A stretch of 64,000 bases of DNA from Nocardia sp. BSTN01 (GTDB lineage Bacteria; Actinomycetota; Actinomycetes; Mycobacteriales; Mycobacteriaceae): the NCBI RefSeq assembly GCF_015354405.1, contig NZ_JADKYP010000003.1, positions 248,001-312,000 of the forward strand, written 5' to 3'. Below, in pieces: positions 1-8,526 of this stretch. The translations under genes and the position numbers were made by a program. How positions within the stretch are numbered: position 1 is the first letter of the stretch; every line of letters starts with the position of its first letter. Under the pieces are notes generated by a model. It was given only the letters and a program-made list of their open reading frames with translations. It ran no database searches and was not told the origin of the DNA.

Positions 1-650
1 AACGCCGCGTACAGCGTCGGCGCGCCCTTGGGTTCGACGCCGATCACCCGCGACCGTGGACCGAGCGCGATGGCGATACCGGCCATCAGTCCCCCGCCGC
101 CGACCGCCATCAGCACCGGCGGCCGCCCGCGCACCTGGCGTTCGATCTCGAGTCCGACCACACCGGCCCCGGCGACCACCGCGGGCAGATCGTAGGCGTG
201 CAGTTGCAGCGCGTTGCGCTCCGCGGTCACCGCGTCGGCGTGGCGTTTGGATTCGGCATAGGTCGTTCCGTGCCACAGCACTTCCGCGCCGTATCCCCAC
301 ATCGCCGCGACCTTGGTGTGCGGTGCGGTTTCCGGGACGACGACGGTACAGGGGCGCCCGCGCAGCGCACAGGCCAGCGCCGCGGCGATACCGGCATTAC
401 CACCCGAGGCGATCACCACCGGCCGGCCGTCGTCCGCCGACTGCAGCAGCGCGTTCAGGCTGCCCCGCAGCTTGAACGTGCCGCCGTGCTGCAGATGTTC
501 GAGCTTCAGAGTGACCTTGACCGGCCCCCCGGGACCGGCCACCTCGGTGTGGAACACGGGCGTGACCCGCACGTCGTTACCCAGCCGCTCGCGGGCGGCC
601 CGGATGTCGGCGCGAAACAAGCGCGGAATCCGCGCGGGCGCCTCGGTCAC
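1..650 (-). CDS. PLP-dependent serine/threonine dehydratase-like protein (3' end outside window)
   Basis: Reading from a GTG at 650 toward base 1 gives about 216 residues with no stop, so the C-terminus lies off the left edge. The visible protein is a fold-type II PLP enzyme. It has a TFKLRG motif whose Lys would form the Schiff base, an SGGNAG phosphate/substrate loop and a GGGGLMAG glycine loop for the PLP phosphate. This family deaminates L-Ser/L-Thr or acts on related amino acids; the exact substrate cannot be read. The start codon overlaps the stop of the upstream CopD-CtaG gene (GTGA), which indicates translational coupling on the minus strand. Family confidence is high and substrate confidence is low. 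Confidence 0.8.
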   Translation of the reverse strand, partial: MTEAPARIPRLFRADIRAARERLGNDVRVTPVFHTEVAGPGGPVKVTLKLEHLQHGGTFKLRGSLNALLQSADDGRPVVIASGGNAGIAAALACALRGRPCTVVVPETAPHTKVAAMWGYGAEVLWHGTTYAESKRHADAVTAERNALQLHAYDLPAVVAGAGVVGLEIERQVRGRPPVLMAVGGGGLMAGIAIALGPRSRVIGVEPKGAPTLYAA

Positions 651-2683
651 GGCTTCACCTCGCGGTCGCGTTTCGCCAGTTCGGCGAACATGGCGTTGTG
701 CGCGGCGAGGGCGGCGTCGTGGTCGCGCTCGGCGGCCCGGTCGAAGCGTTTGGCCGTGCGGTCGTCGCTGCGCGACCACTGCACCAGCAGGGCCAGCATC
801 ACGAGGACCAGTGGAATCTCACCGCTGGCCCAGGCCAGACCGCCGCCGGTGCGCTGATCGCCGAGCAGATCGGTATTCCAGCTCAATCCGAGCCCGCGAT
901 AGAACCACTCGCCCATCACCGTGGTCATGCTCATCAGGGCGACGCCGAAGAACGCGTGGAACGGAAGCGATCCGAACACCATGCCGACCTTCGTGAGCGG
1001 CTGCACCTGGCGTGGTTTGGGGTCGATACCGAGAACGACCCAGTAGAACAGGTAGCCCGAGACCAGGAAGTGCAGATTCATCGCCAGGTGGGCGCCGTGC
1101 TCGCCGACCACCGCATCGAAGATGCCGCCCAGGTACAGCGCGTAGAAGCCGAGGATGAACAACGCCGCAGCGACGGCCGGCTGAGTCAGGAAACGGGACA
1201 CCGGATTGTGCACCGCGGCCAGCACCCATTCACGCGGTCCGGGCGGTGCGTCCCGACCGGCGGCGGGCAGGGCGCGCAGGGCCAGCAGCACCGGTCCACC
1301 CAGTGCGAACAGCACCGGCGCCAGCATCGACAGCAGCATGTGCTGGGCCATGTGCACGCTGAACATGGCCGGGGCGTAGCGGCCCACCCCGGAACTGGTG
1401 GCGATCAGCAGCACCGCGCAGCCGCACAGCCACGCGACGGTCCGGCCGACCGGCCAGGCGTCGCCGCGGGCGCGCAGTCGGCGCACGCCCACCAGATACA
1501 GCACCGCCAGCACAATGGCGAGCGTGCCGAACATGATGTCGAACCGCCAGTCGAACAGGATGCGGGCGGCGGTCGGCGGCCCGGCGAGGTTGTAGCCGAG
1601 TTCCACCTCCGCGGGCGAGGGCACCCGTTTCAGATCCGGCGGCGGGGTGCGGCCCAGTCCGACGGCCAGTCCGATCGTGGCCGCGAAGATCAGCACCTCG
1701 ACTCCGGCATAGCTGATCAGGGCCGAGCGGTCACGAGGATTGTCGGCCAGCGCGGGAAGAGCGCGGCGGCGCTGCAGGAAGCCCGCGATACCGAGCAGGC
1801 AGAGTGCGACCGTCTTCGCGATCACCAGCCGGCCGTAGGTGGTGGTGAACAGTTCGTCCCACGGCACCCGCACCCAGGCATTGAGCACGCCCGAGACCGC
1901 GACGACCGCGAACGCGCACGTCGCGACCAAGGAGAATCGCCGGGCGGCGAGACCGGTGTATTTTCCGCCTCGCATGGCGTAGGCGAGTACCGCGAACAGG
2001 CCGCCGACCCACACCGCCATGCCGACCAGATGCAGAATCAGGCTGTTCGTCGCGACGTCGTGGGCGCCACCCGACGACGAATGTCCGGTCAGCGCAACCG
2101 GAATCAGGCACAGCAGCGACCAGGCGAACAACACCGGCGTCCAGCCCCAGCGCAACGCCAGCCGGCATCCGATGGCGAGCAGGATCGCCATGATCGCCGT
2201 GGCCCGCCAGGATCCCGCGACATCGACCTTGCCGATGGCATGCCAGATCTGATCGGGCCGCAACACCGAGCCCACGGGCTGGCCGGTGGTGTCCGACAGC
2301 GTCAACGGCACCAGCAGCGCCGAGGTCACCGCCCAGGCCAGCGCCGCGATACCGGCGCGACGAAGAGCCCGGTAACCGCCGACATCCAGCAGGCCGTCGC
2401 GCTGCGGCGGGCACAGGAACGCCGCGAAGAGCAGCGATCCGACCGCGATCGCCGCCGAGAAATCGGCCAGCGCCCGCACCGCGGGCAGTCCGTAGGTGGT
2501 CAGCGGTCCAGGGTCGGGAATGCCGAGCAGCGTCAATGCCTGAGCCGCGGACAGACTGACCACGATCGGCGCGACCAGGGCGGTCAGACCGACAGCGACC
2601 ACCGCCAGCACCGGGAACGCCGTCGCCTCCGGCCGCGCGGCCTGGGGGTCGGAATCGGCGGGCGGGTCCTGCGGTGACGACAT
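647..2683 (-). CDS. CopD domain - CtaG (cytochrome c oxidase assembly) fusion membrane protein
   Basis: This is a 678-residue polytopic membrane protein. The N-terminal half resembles CopD copper-resistance proteins, with hydrophobic segments and a His-containing stretch GHSSSGGAHD near residue 200 followed by HLVGMAVWVGG. The C-terminal half carries the caa3-type CtaG signature around residue 445 (MAQHMLLSMLAPVLF) and further helices. The architecture matches the mycobacterial Rv0102-type fusion, thought to act in copper delivery to the respiratory oxidase or in copper uptake. It is the first gene of a two-gene minus-strand unit with the PLP enzyme, which it overlaps by 4 nt. The function is inferred from domains only. 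Confidence 0.85.
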   Translation of the reverse strand: MSSPQDPPADSDPQAARPEATAFPVLAVVAVGLTALVAPIVVSLSAAQALTLLGIPDPGPLTTYGLPAVRALADFSAAIAVGSLLFAAFLCPPQRDGLLDVGGYRALRRAGIAALAWAVTSALLVPLTLSDTTGQPVGSVLRPDQIWHAIGKVDVAGSWRATAIMAILLAIGCRLALRWGWTPVLFAWSLLCLIPVALTGHSSSGGAHDVATNSLILHLVGMAVWVGGLFAVLAYAMRGGKYTGLAARRFSLVATCAFAVVAVSGVLNAWVRVPWDELFTTTYGRLVIAKTVALCLLGIAGFLQRRRALPALADNPRDRSALISYAGVEVLIFAATIGLAVGLGRTPPPDLKRVPSPAEVELGYNLAGPPTAARILFDWRFDIMFGTLAIVLAVLYLVGVRRLRARGDAWPVGRTVAWLCGCAVLLIATSSGVGRYAPAMFSVHMAQHMLLSMLAPVLFALGGPVLLALRALPAAGRDAPPGPREWVLAAVHNPVSRFLTQPAVAAALFILGFYALYLGGIFDAVVGEHGAHLAMNLHFLVSGYLFYWVVLGIDPKPRQVQPLTKVGMVFGSLPFHAFFGVALMSMTTVMGEWFYRGLGLSWNTDLLGDQRTGGGLAWASGEIPLVLVMLALLVQWSRSDDRTAKRFDRAAERDHDAALAAHNAMFAELAKRDREVKP

Positions 2684-2806
2684 ACTATTCAGCGTAGTTG
2701 GCGGTCCACCTCACAGCCTTCCGGCCCCGAGTCGGACCGCTCACTGTGACGAGGCCGACAGTCGCGCACGGCGTTGTCGATGACCAGCACGGATCTGGAC
2801 GCTCGC

Positions 2807-2812
2807 TATAAT
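2807..2812 (+). promoter_or_regulatory. Candidate -10 element for tRNA-Arg
   Basis: A perfect TATAAT hexamer lies 53 nt upstream of the mature tRNA-Arg 5' end, in a 181-bp gap with no other gene. A -35 is not convincing: TGACCA at 2781-2786 would give a 20-bp spacer. The position fits a stable-RNA promoter. Confidence 0.45.
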
Positions 2813-2864
2813 CAACTCGCTGGACACGCTGCCTCAAACCGGGCATGGTGTTTGGTACTGCCAT

Positions 2865-2938
2865 GCCTCCGTAGCTCAGTTGGATAGAGCAAGGGCCTTC
2901 TAATCCCTAGGTCGCAGGTTCGATTCCTGCCGGGGGCG
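2865..2938 (+). tRNA. tRNA-Arg (anticodon TCT)
   Basis: A complete cloverleaf can be drawn. The acceptor pairs GCCTCCG with CGGGGGC (one G-T pair), the D arm is GCTC/GAGC, the anticodon loop is CTTCTAA with TCT, and the T arm is GCAGG/CCTGC. The anticodon stem has a C-T mismatch next to the loop (31-39 pair). CCA is not encoded. It decodes AGA, a rare codon in high-GC genomes. Confidence 0.95.
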
Positions 2939-3252
2939 CTTTGTCGGTCCAACCTGCGCGCACTTCGGGTTGGGCTGTGGTTACCCGATTGGTTCAACGC
3001 TCAAACACACAGAAATTTCGTGGCCGATTCGGCAGGGGGCATGCTTCGAGCAGGTTGCCCCTACACCATCCACGGCTGGTCTCCGATCCCCGCCGTCGCC
3101 TGTGATCACCGGCGAACTCGCGTTAGCCAGCCGATTGACCGCTCGGCATTTCGAGCAGGTATCGGCCGCTCAGTTCCGCTTTCCCATCGGATGCCAGCTG
3201 ATAGCCTTCCCTCTAGTTGTCGCCGGGCGTTCCATTCGTGGAAGGGGATGGC
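2939..3252. other. Intergenic region between tRNA-Arg and GH15 gene
   Basis: No convincing gene is seen in these 314 bases. A weak promoter-like pair, TTGACC (3135-3140) and GGTATC (3158-3163) with 17-bp spacing, could drive the GH15 operon. No clear hairpin terminator follows the tRNA. Confidence 0.3.
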
Positions 3253-5079
3253 GTGCACGATCCCGATCCACCGTTCCGGCCGATCCGCCGGAACGACGGG
3301 TATCTCCCGCTGGAGGACTACGGTCTGATCGGAGACGGTACGACGGCCGCGCTGGTCGGGGTGGACGGTTCGATCCCGTGGCTGTGCCTGCCGCGCTTCG
3401 ATGCCCAACCGCTGTTCTGCGGGCTGCTCGACCATGCTCGCGGCGGCCACTTCACCGTCGCGCCGACCGATCCGCTGGAAGGCCGCCAGCGCTACCAACC
3501 GGACACCGGCGTACTCGAGACCGAATTACGCAGCGCCACCGGCGTTCTCCGAGTGACCGACGCCATGGTGGTGCGCCCCGGCTCGGACCTCGGCGACGAC
3601 GCGCCCGCCGCTCGCTCGGAACTGGTTCGCTCCGCGATCGTCGTGAGCGGGCACGTCCGGGTGACGGTCGAGATCGCCCCGCAGGGCGGCGCGCAGTTGC
3701 GGCCGGTGCTCAGCGGGCTGGAGATCCGGGTAGCGTCCCAGCCGAACCTGCGGCTGCATCTGCGCGCCGATCGGCCGCTGGACGGCGTGCACACCACCTT
3801 CGACCTGGTACAGGGTGAGCGGCTGGAGCTGGTGCTGTCGTGGGGACGCTTCCACCGCCACCATCGCTTCGACGCCGAGGCGATGCTGCGCCACACCGCC
3901 GACGCATGGCGCTCCTGGATGCGGACGTGCACCTACGACGGTCCCGAACAGGCACTGGTCCGGCGCTCCGCGACCACCCTCAAACTCTGCGATCACTGGG
4001 TGAGCGGATCCGTCGTCGCGGCACCCACCTCGTCGCTGCCGGCGCCGATCGGCGGGGTCCGCAACTGGGACTACCGCTATGTGTGGATCCGCGACGCCTC
4101 CTATGCCGTCTACGCCTTGCGCCGCATCGGTTTTCGCAACGAGGCCGATGCCTTCCTCGGCTGGGTGCTCGACGCGTTCGAGCGCAGCGGCGAGCCGCGC
4201 ATCATGTACGACATCGACGGTGATCCGGTTCCCGACGAGTTGATCGACACCGGCCTGGAGGGCTACCGCGCGAGCGGCCCGGTGCGCTGGGGCAACGGCG
4301 CCACCGATCAGCGCCAGCACGACGTCTACGGCGAAATCCTCGATTGCGCCGACCAATGGCTGCGCACGGGCGGTGAGCTGCAGCCGGTGCTGTGGTCGAA
4401 CCTGTCCGATCTGACCGAGGCGGCGGGGCGATCGTGGCAGGAACCGGATCAGGGAATTTGGGAAGTACGCAGCCCGGGACGGGTATTCACCTATTCCGCG
4501 GCACTGTGCCACGTGGCCCTGCATCGCGCCGCGTCGATCGGGGAACGATTCGACCTGCCCGGCCCCGTCGCGATGTGGCGCAGCACCGCGGACGAAATCC
4601 GCGAGGCGATCCTGAAGAACTCGTGGGACGAACGGGCCCAGACCCTCAGCGCCCATCTCGACGGGGGCGGCGAACTGGATGCGAGCCTGCTGGCACTGCC
4701 GTTGCGTCGCGTCGTTCCCGCCGATCATCCCCGCATGACGGCGACGACCGCGGCGGTGGCCGATCGGCTGGGCGCCGGTGACGGGCTGCTGTATCGCTAT
4801 CTGCACGACGAATCACCGGACGGTCTGCCCGGAAACGAGGGCGCGTTCCTGCTGTGCAGTTTCTGGCTGGTCGACAACCTCATCGCCCAGGGACGGCTCG
4901 AGGACGCCGAGCGGCTCTACACCTCCCTGTGCGCCCGTGCGAGCACCGTGGGCCTGCTCGCCGAGCAGATCGATCCGTCGACCGGCGCGTTCATGGGTAA
5001 CTTTCCGCAAGCGTTCAGTCATATCGGCATCATTTCCAGCGGGGTGAAACTCGCGCGAGCGAAGGCAGGTGCGTCATGA
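3253..5079 (+). CDS. Glycoside hydrolase family 15 protein (trehalase/glucoamylase-like)
   Basis: A cytoplasmic hydrolase of about 608 residues of the GH15 (alpha/alpha)6-barrel family. It shows the family blocks NWDYRYVWIRDASYA near residue 270, GNGATDQRQHDVYGE near 346 and GNFPQAFSHIG near the C-terminus. Actinobacterial homologues of this size include alpha,alpha-trehalases and glucoamylase-like enzymes, so the product is probably free glucose. I chose GTG 3253 because AAGGGG lies just upstream; in-frame starts at 3217 (TTG) and 3238 (GTG) are possible. Its stop overlaps the start of the G6PDH-like gene (ATGA), and gluconokinase follows, so the operon seems built to feed glucose into 6-phosphogluconate. 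Family is firm; trehalose as the substrate is inference. Confidence 0.85.
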   Translation: MHDPDPPFRPIRRNDGYLPLEDYGLIGDGTTAALVGVDGSIPWLCLPRFDAQPLFCGLLDHARGGHFTVAPTDPLEGRQRYQPDTGVLETELRSATGVLRVTDAMVVRPGSDLGDDAPAARSELVRSAIVVSGHVRVTVEIAPQGGAQLRPVLSGLEIRVASQPNLRLHLRADRPLDGVHTTFDLVQGERLELVLSWGRFHRHHRFDAEAMLRHTADAWRSWMRTCTYDGPEQALVRRSATTLKLCDHWVSGSVVAAPTSSLPAPIGGVRNWDYRYVWIRDASYAVYALRRIGFRNEADAFLGWVLDAFERSGEPRIMYDIDGDPVPDELIDTGLEGYRASGPVRWGNGATDQRQHDVYGEILDCADQWLRTGGELQPVLWSNLSDLTEAAGRSWQEPDQGIWEVRSPGRVFTYSAALCHVALHRAASIGERFDLPGPVAMWRSTADEIREAILKNSWDERAQTLSAHLDGGGELDASLLALPLRRVVPADHPRMTATTAAVADRLGAGDGLLYRYLHDESPDGLPGNEGAFLLCSFWLVDNLIAQGRLEDAERLYTSLCARASTVGLLAEQIDPSTGAFMGNFPQAFSHIGIISSGVKLARAKAGAS

Positions 5080-6449
5080 TCACGCGTCTGGTCGTCTTCG
5101 GCGGCACCGGCGATCTCGCCGCGCGCTACTTGTTGCCTGCCTTGGCCGCACTGTTCCAGGCCGGACATCTGGACAGCCGCTTCGAGGCGGTGTGCGCCGA
5201 TCGGAAGGGCCGCGGCGACGAAGAGTTCCACGAGTGGGTGGTGTCCCAGTTGGAACTCCATGCCGCGGAGGCGGCGCCCGAGGCGAGAAAGGCGGTCGCG
5301 GCCGCGACGCGGTACCGCCGCGCCGACATCCAGAATGCGGAGGAGGTGGCGGCGGCGATCGCCGGCGACGGTCCGGTGGCGGTCTACCTCGCCCTTCCCC
5401 CCGCGGTGTTCCCCGCCGCGATCACGACCCTGCACGAGGTGGGACTGCCCGCGGGCAGCCGGATCGTCCTCGAGAAACCGTTCGGCGAAGACCTCGAGAG
5501 TGCCGAGAACCTCAACCGGCTGCTGGCCGATCTGGTGCCCGAACGAGCCGTCTTCCGGGTCGACCACTTCCTCGCGATGACCACGGTGCAGAACCTGCTC
5601 GGCAGCAGGCTGGCCAATCGCGTCCTCGAATCCATCTGGAACAGTGCGCACATCGACAAAGTGGAGATCGTCTGGGACGAAACCCTCACCCTCGAGGGAA
5701 GGGCCGGATACTACGACCATGTCGGCGCCCTCAAGGACATGGTGCAGAACCACCTACTCCAGCTGTTGTGCCTGATCGCCATGGAACCTCCGATCACGCT
5801 GTCCGAACGTGACCTGCGCGACCGGAAGGTCGACGTGCTGCGCTCGGTGCGCCCGCTGACCGATGCCGATGTCGCCGCGCGTACACGCCGCGGGCGGTAT
5901 CTCGCGGGACGGATCGGTGATCGCGACGTTCCGTCCTACGTCGACGAGGACGGCGTCGACTCGGGTCGGCGCACCGAAACCTACGCCGAAGTCGAACTGA
6001 CACTGGACAGTTGGCGGTGGTCGGGCACGACCTTCGTGCTCCGCAGCGGGAAGGCGCTGGGGGCCGATCGCAACGAGGTCGCCGTCCACTTCCGGCCGGT
6101 TCCCCATATGCCTTTCGGCCATCAGGGGACGCCGGAGCCCAACGTGCTGCGGTTCGGGCTCGCCCCCGAAAGCCTGTCACTCGCTCTGACCACCGTCGGT
6201 GCCACCGCCGGCACCCTGGTACCACTCACGCTGACCGCTCAGGTCCAGCCGCCGGAGTTGCCGGCCTACGGCAGACTTCTGCTGGACGTCCTGAACGGTG
6301 ACCCCGCCCTCTCGATCCGCGCGGACGAGGCCGAACAGGCCTGGCGGGTCGTGACGCCGATCCTGTCGGCGTGGTCGCGTGATGTGGTGCCGCTCGAGGA
6401 GTATCCGGCCGGGTCGCAGGGTCCCGCCGGCACCGATCACAGCGGATGA
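5076..6449 (+). CDS. zwf: Glucose-6-phosphate dehydrogenase family protein (divergent substrate motif)
   Basis: A 457-residue protein of the G6PDH family. It has the NADP-binding loop FGGTGDLAARYLLPAL, the EKPFGED block with its Lys, and GYYDHVGALKDMVQNH with the catalytic His. The substrate signature, normally RIDHYLGKE, reads RVDHFLAMT, so Met168 replaces a Lys known to help bind glucose 6-phosphate in the Leuconostoc enzyme. The protein may therefore have altered affinity or use another sugar. It overlaps its neighbours by 4 nt on both sides (ATGA at each junction), inside a GH15 - G6PDH - gluconokinase operon. A canonical Zwf could lie elsewhere in the genome. The zwf symbol marks the family, not a proven reaction. 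Confidence 0.85.
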   Translation: MITRLVVFGGTGDLAARYLLPALAALFQAGHLDSRFEAVCADRKGRGDEEFHEWVVSQLELHAAEAAPEARKAVAAATRYRRADIQNAEEVAAAIAGDGPVAVYLALPPAVFPAAITTLHEVGLPAGSRIVLEKPFGEDLESAENLNRLLADLVPERAVFRVDHFLAMTTVQNLLGSRLANRVLESIWNSAHIDKVEIVWDETLTLEGRAGYYDHVGALKDMVQNHLLQLLCLIAMEPPITLSERDLRDRKVDVLRSVRPLTDADVAARTRRGRYLAGRIGDRDVPSYVDEDGVDSGRRTETYAEVELTLDSWRWSGTTFVLRSGKALGADRNEVAVHFRPVPHMPFGHQGTPEPNVLRFGLAPESLSLALTTVGATAGTLVPLTLTAQVQPPELPAYGRLLLDVLNGDPALSIRADEAEQAWRVVTPILSAWSRDVVPLEEYPAGSQGPAGTDHSG

Positions 6450-6979
6450 CCACCCGTGCCCGCGCCCAGCCGGACCGTCGGCCCTGTGTCGTCGTGACCG
6501 GGGTGTCGGGAACCGGGAAGACCACGACGGCCCGGCTGCTCGCCGCCCGGCTCAGCCTCCCGTTCGCCGACGCGGACGACTTCCATTCGCCGGACAACAT
6601 CGCCAAGATGACCGCCGGCATCGCACTGAGCGACGCCGATCGCGAACCCTGGCTGACCTCGGTGGGCCACTGGCTGCGCGATCGTCGTCTCCGGGGCGAC
6701 GGCGGCGTGATCGCCTGTTCGGCGCTCAAACGCCGCTACCGCGACACCCTGCGCTCCGCCGCGCCGGGGACCGTCTTCCTGCTGCTGATCGCCGACCGCG
6801 AACTCTTGACCGAACGCATCTCCCGCCGGCACGGCCACTACATGCCGGTGTCACTGCTCGAATCCCAGCTCGCGACGCTCGAACCGCTCGCACCCGCTGA
6901 ACGAGGCCTCACACTGCGCGCCGACCGGCTACCGGACGCCCTCGCCGACGAGGCCGTCGCCTTCCTCACAACCGGATGA
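6446..6979 (+). CDS. gntK: Gluconokinase
   Basis: A 177-residue P-loop kinase that phosphorylates D-gluconate to 6-phosphogluconate. Visible features are the Walker A loop GVSGTGKTT, the DADDFHSPDNIAKM substrate block, IACSALKRRYRD, and RISRRHGHYMPVSLLESQ, all typical of GntK (usual length about 170). It is the last gene of a three-gene overlapping operon. With the preceding hydrolase and dehydrogenase it would send glucose, directly or through gluconate, into the pentose phosphate pathway. A 14-bp hairpin terminator begins 29 nt after its stop. Confidence 0.92.
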   Translation: MTTRARAQPDRRPCVVVTGVSGTGKTTTARLLAARLSLPFADADDFHSPDNIAKMTAGIALSDADREPWLTSVGHWLRDRRLRGDGGVIACSALKRRYRDTLRSAAPGTVFLLLIADRELLTERISRRHGHYMPVSLLESQLATLEPLAPAERGLTLRADRLPDALADEAVAFLTTG

Positions 6980-7007
6980 TCTCCAAGGGGGCACCCCGGA
7001 ACGCCTG

Positions 7008-7038
7008 CGGCCCACCACATCCGTGATGTGGTGGGCCG
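7008..7038. terminator. Bidirectional hairpin terminator
   Basis: A perfect 14-bp stem (7008-7021 with 7025-7038) has a 3-nt loop CGT. It lies 29 nt after gntK on the plus strand and 20 nt after a short minus-strand peptide gene, so it could serve both. No strong U-tract follows. Confidence 0.7.
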
Positions 7039-7057
7039 GGGTGTGTCGTGATGGTGG

Positions 7058-7123
7058 TCAGGCCGCGCTACCGCTGGCCCCCAGCGCAGCCAACATGTCC
7101 ACGAGCACAGTCAGAAAGTCCAT
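7058..7123 (-). CDS. Putative 21-residue hydrophobic peptide
   Basis: The minus strand encodes MDFLTVLVDMLAALGASGSA plus a final Ala. An SD-like GAAAGG lies about 11 nt upstream of the ATG and a strong hairpin 20 nt downstream of the stop. The first 14 residues would form an amphipathic or hydrophobic helix (Leu/Val/Met with two Asp), followed by a small Gly/Ala/Ser tail. There is no signal peptide. It is too short for family assignment. Style and size recall the tiny helical envelope peptides of Corynebacteriales (PorA/PorH type) and the 38-residue peptide at 48919-49035, but no homology is claimed. It could also be chance; RBS, composition and terminator placement are the only support. Confidence 0.4.
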   Translation of the reverse strand: MDFLTVLVDMLAALGASGSAA

Positions 7124-7260
7124 TCGGGTTCGTACCTTTCGATTCAGCGGAGGGTGCCAGCATGCATGTCGAATGTTGCCGCAAGGTTATGCGCCGGTGA
7201 AGTCGAATCGGCCCCGACAAGAACCGAATATCCAAAAATGGAGATTGCTATTCTTCCAGA

Positions 7261-8076
7261 ATGAGCGATGATCTCGGTGCGGCGGGGCTGCGATTCGAGC
7301 GCGACGGCGTGATCGGCTGGTGCGTGATCGACCGGCCCGCGGCGCGCAACGCGCTGACGCCGGCGATGTATTTCGGCATCAAACGCGCTGTCCACCTGGT
7401 CAATTCGGATCCTGATCTGGCGGCATTGATCATCACGGGCACCGGTGACGTGTTCGCGCCGGGCGGCGACCTGGGCGGGCGCGCCGACCCCGGTGACGCC
7501 TTGCCGCCGGAGCTGTCCGGCCAGGATGTGCTGCCCTTCCTCGCCATCCGGGACAGTCGCGCCCCGGTGGTGTCGGCGGTGAACGGGATCTGCCAGGCGG
7601 GCGGTCTGCTCATCGCGATGATGTCCGATATCGCGGTCGCCAGTGAGCGGGCGGTGTTCCGGGTGCCGGAGTTGTTGCGCGGCATTCCCGACGCCACCTA
7701 CGCCGCGGTGCTGCCCGCCCACGTCGGCGTGGCGGTGGCTCGCGACCTGCTGTTGTCGGCGCGGCGATTCGATGCCGCCGAGGCGCAGCGACTCGGCGTC
7801 GTCAGCCGGGTGGTGGCACACGAACGGCTGCGCACGGAGGCCGTCGCGGCCGTCACCGAGATCCTGCAGACCGCACCGCAGGCCCGCGCCCAGGTGAAGC
7901 GCATGCTGAACGAGCGCTACGGCAGCATCGACTACCAGACCATGTTCCTGGCCCTGGAAACCTCGCCGGAACCGCGGGAGGGCATGCGCGCCTTCATGGA
8001 AATGCGCGCGCCGCAATGGATTCCCGAGGCGCTACCCACTTCCGGAGATCGCCGTCGTCAGGGCAGCATGCCGTAG
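7261..8076 (+). CDS. Enoyl-CoA hydratase/isomerase family protein
   Basis: A 271-residue crotonase-fold protein. It contains the oxyanion-hole segments LIITGTGDVFAPGGDLGG and SAVNGICQAGGLLIAMMSD, then RVPELLRGIPDATYAAVLP, as in enoyl-CoA hydratases. The usual second catalytic Glu position is not clearly conserved (PELLRGIPD), so hydration, isomerisation or hydrolysis are all possible. It stands alone, reading toward a minus-strand F420/PPOX gene with which its 3' end overlaps by 19 nt. No SD sequence is obvious close to the ATG. No nearby gene fixes the substrate. Confidence 0.85.
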   Translation: MSDDLGAAGLRFERDGVIGWCVIDRPAARNALTPAMYFGIKRAVHLVNSDPDLAALIITGTGDVFAPGGDLGGRADPGDALPPELSGQDVLPFLAIRDSRAPVVSAVNGICQAGGLLIAMMSDIAVASERAVFRVPELLRGIPDATYAAVLPAHVGVAVARDLLLSARRFDAAEAQRLGVVSRVVAHERLRTEAVAAVTEILQTAPQARAQVKRMLNERYGSIDYQTMFLALETSPEPREGMRAFMEMRAPQWIPEALPTSGDRRRQGSMP

Positions 8077-8477
8077 GCGCGGGTGGGATGCAGGCGCGCG
8101 ATCACGCGGCGGTCGGCGACCATCGCGCGGCGGTAGTCCGCCCAGTCCGGATGCTCGCCGCTGAGCGCGCGGTAGTAGGCGATCAGCTCCTCCACCGTGG
8201 CGTCGTCGGTGCTCGCGGCCACCGGGGTCAGTTCGACATCGGCCTCCAGCACGGCATAGGCCCAGAAGTCGTCGCGCGTGACGTGCAGGGCCGCCCACGG
8301 CTCCCGGCGCAGATTGGCGTACTTGGCCCGGTCCGCGGTGATGGAGATCCGGACGATGCCGTCGGGCGCGATCCAGTGTGTGACGTTGGACAGCTGCGGG
8401 CGGCCGTTGCGGCGCACGGTGGTCAGGACGGACCGCGAGGTGGTACGGGCGAAGTCGAGCGCGGTGTCGAGTTCCAT
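8058..8477 (-). CDS. PPOX-class F420-dependent protein (Rv1155-like)
   Basis: A 139-residue split-beta-barrel flavin/F420-binding protein. The order VLTTVRRNGRPQLSNV, SITADRAKYANLRREP, DDFWAYAVLEADVELTP, ALSGEHPDWADYRRAMV follows M. tuberculosis Rv1155 closely across the whole length. Rv1155-type proteins bind coenzyme F420 rather than acting as true pyridoxamine-phosphate oxidases, and probably reduce F420-dependent substrates. It is a single gene convergent with the enoyl-CoA hydratase. Family assignment is strong; the physiological substrate is unknown. Confidence 0.88.
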   Translation of the reverse strand: MELDTALDFARTTSRSVLTTVRRNGRPQLSNVTHWIAPDGIVRISITADRAKYANLRREPWAALHVTRDDFWAYAVLEADVELTPVAASTDDATVEELIAYYRALSGEHPDWADYRRAMVADRRVIARLHPTRAYGMLP

Positions 8478-8526
8478 ACGGGCTGCAACCCGGGGTGGTC
8501 AGGCACTGTTCCCGAACGGCCGCAGG

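Noticed and set aside
698-2677. Long plus-strand reading frame opposite the CopD-CtaG gene
   Set aside because: It is Arg/Gln/His-rich, has no motif and is an artefact of high GC opposite a clear membrane protein.
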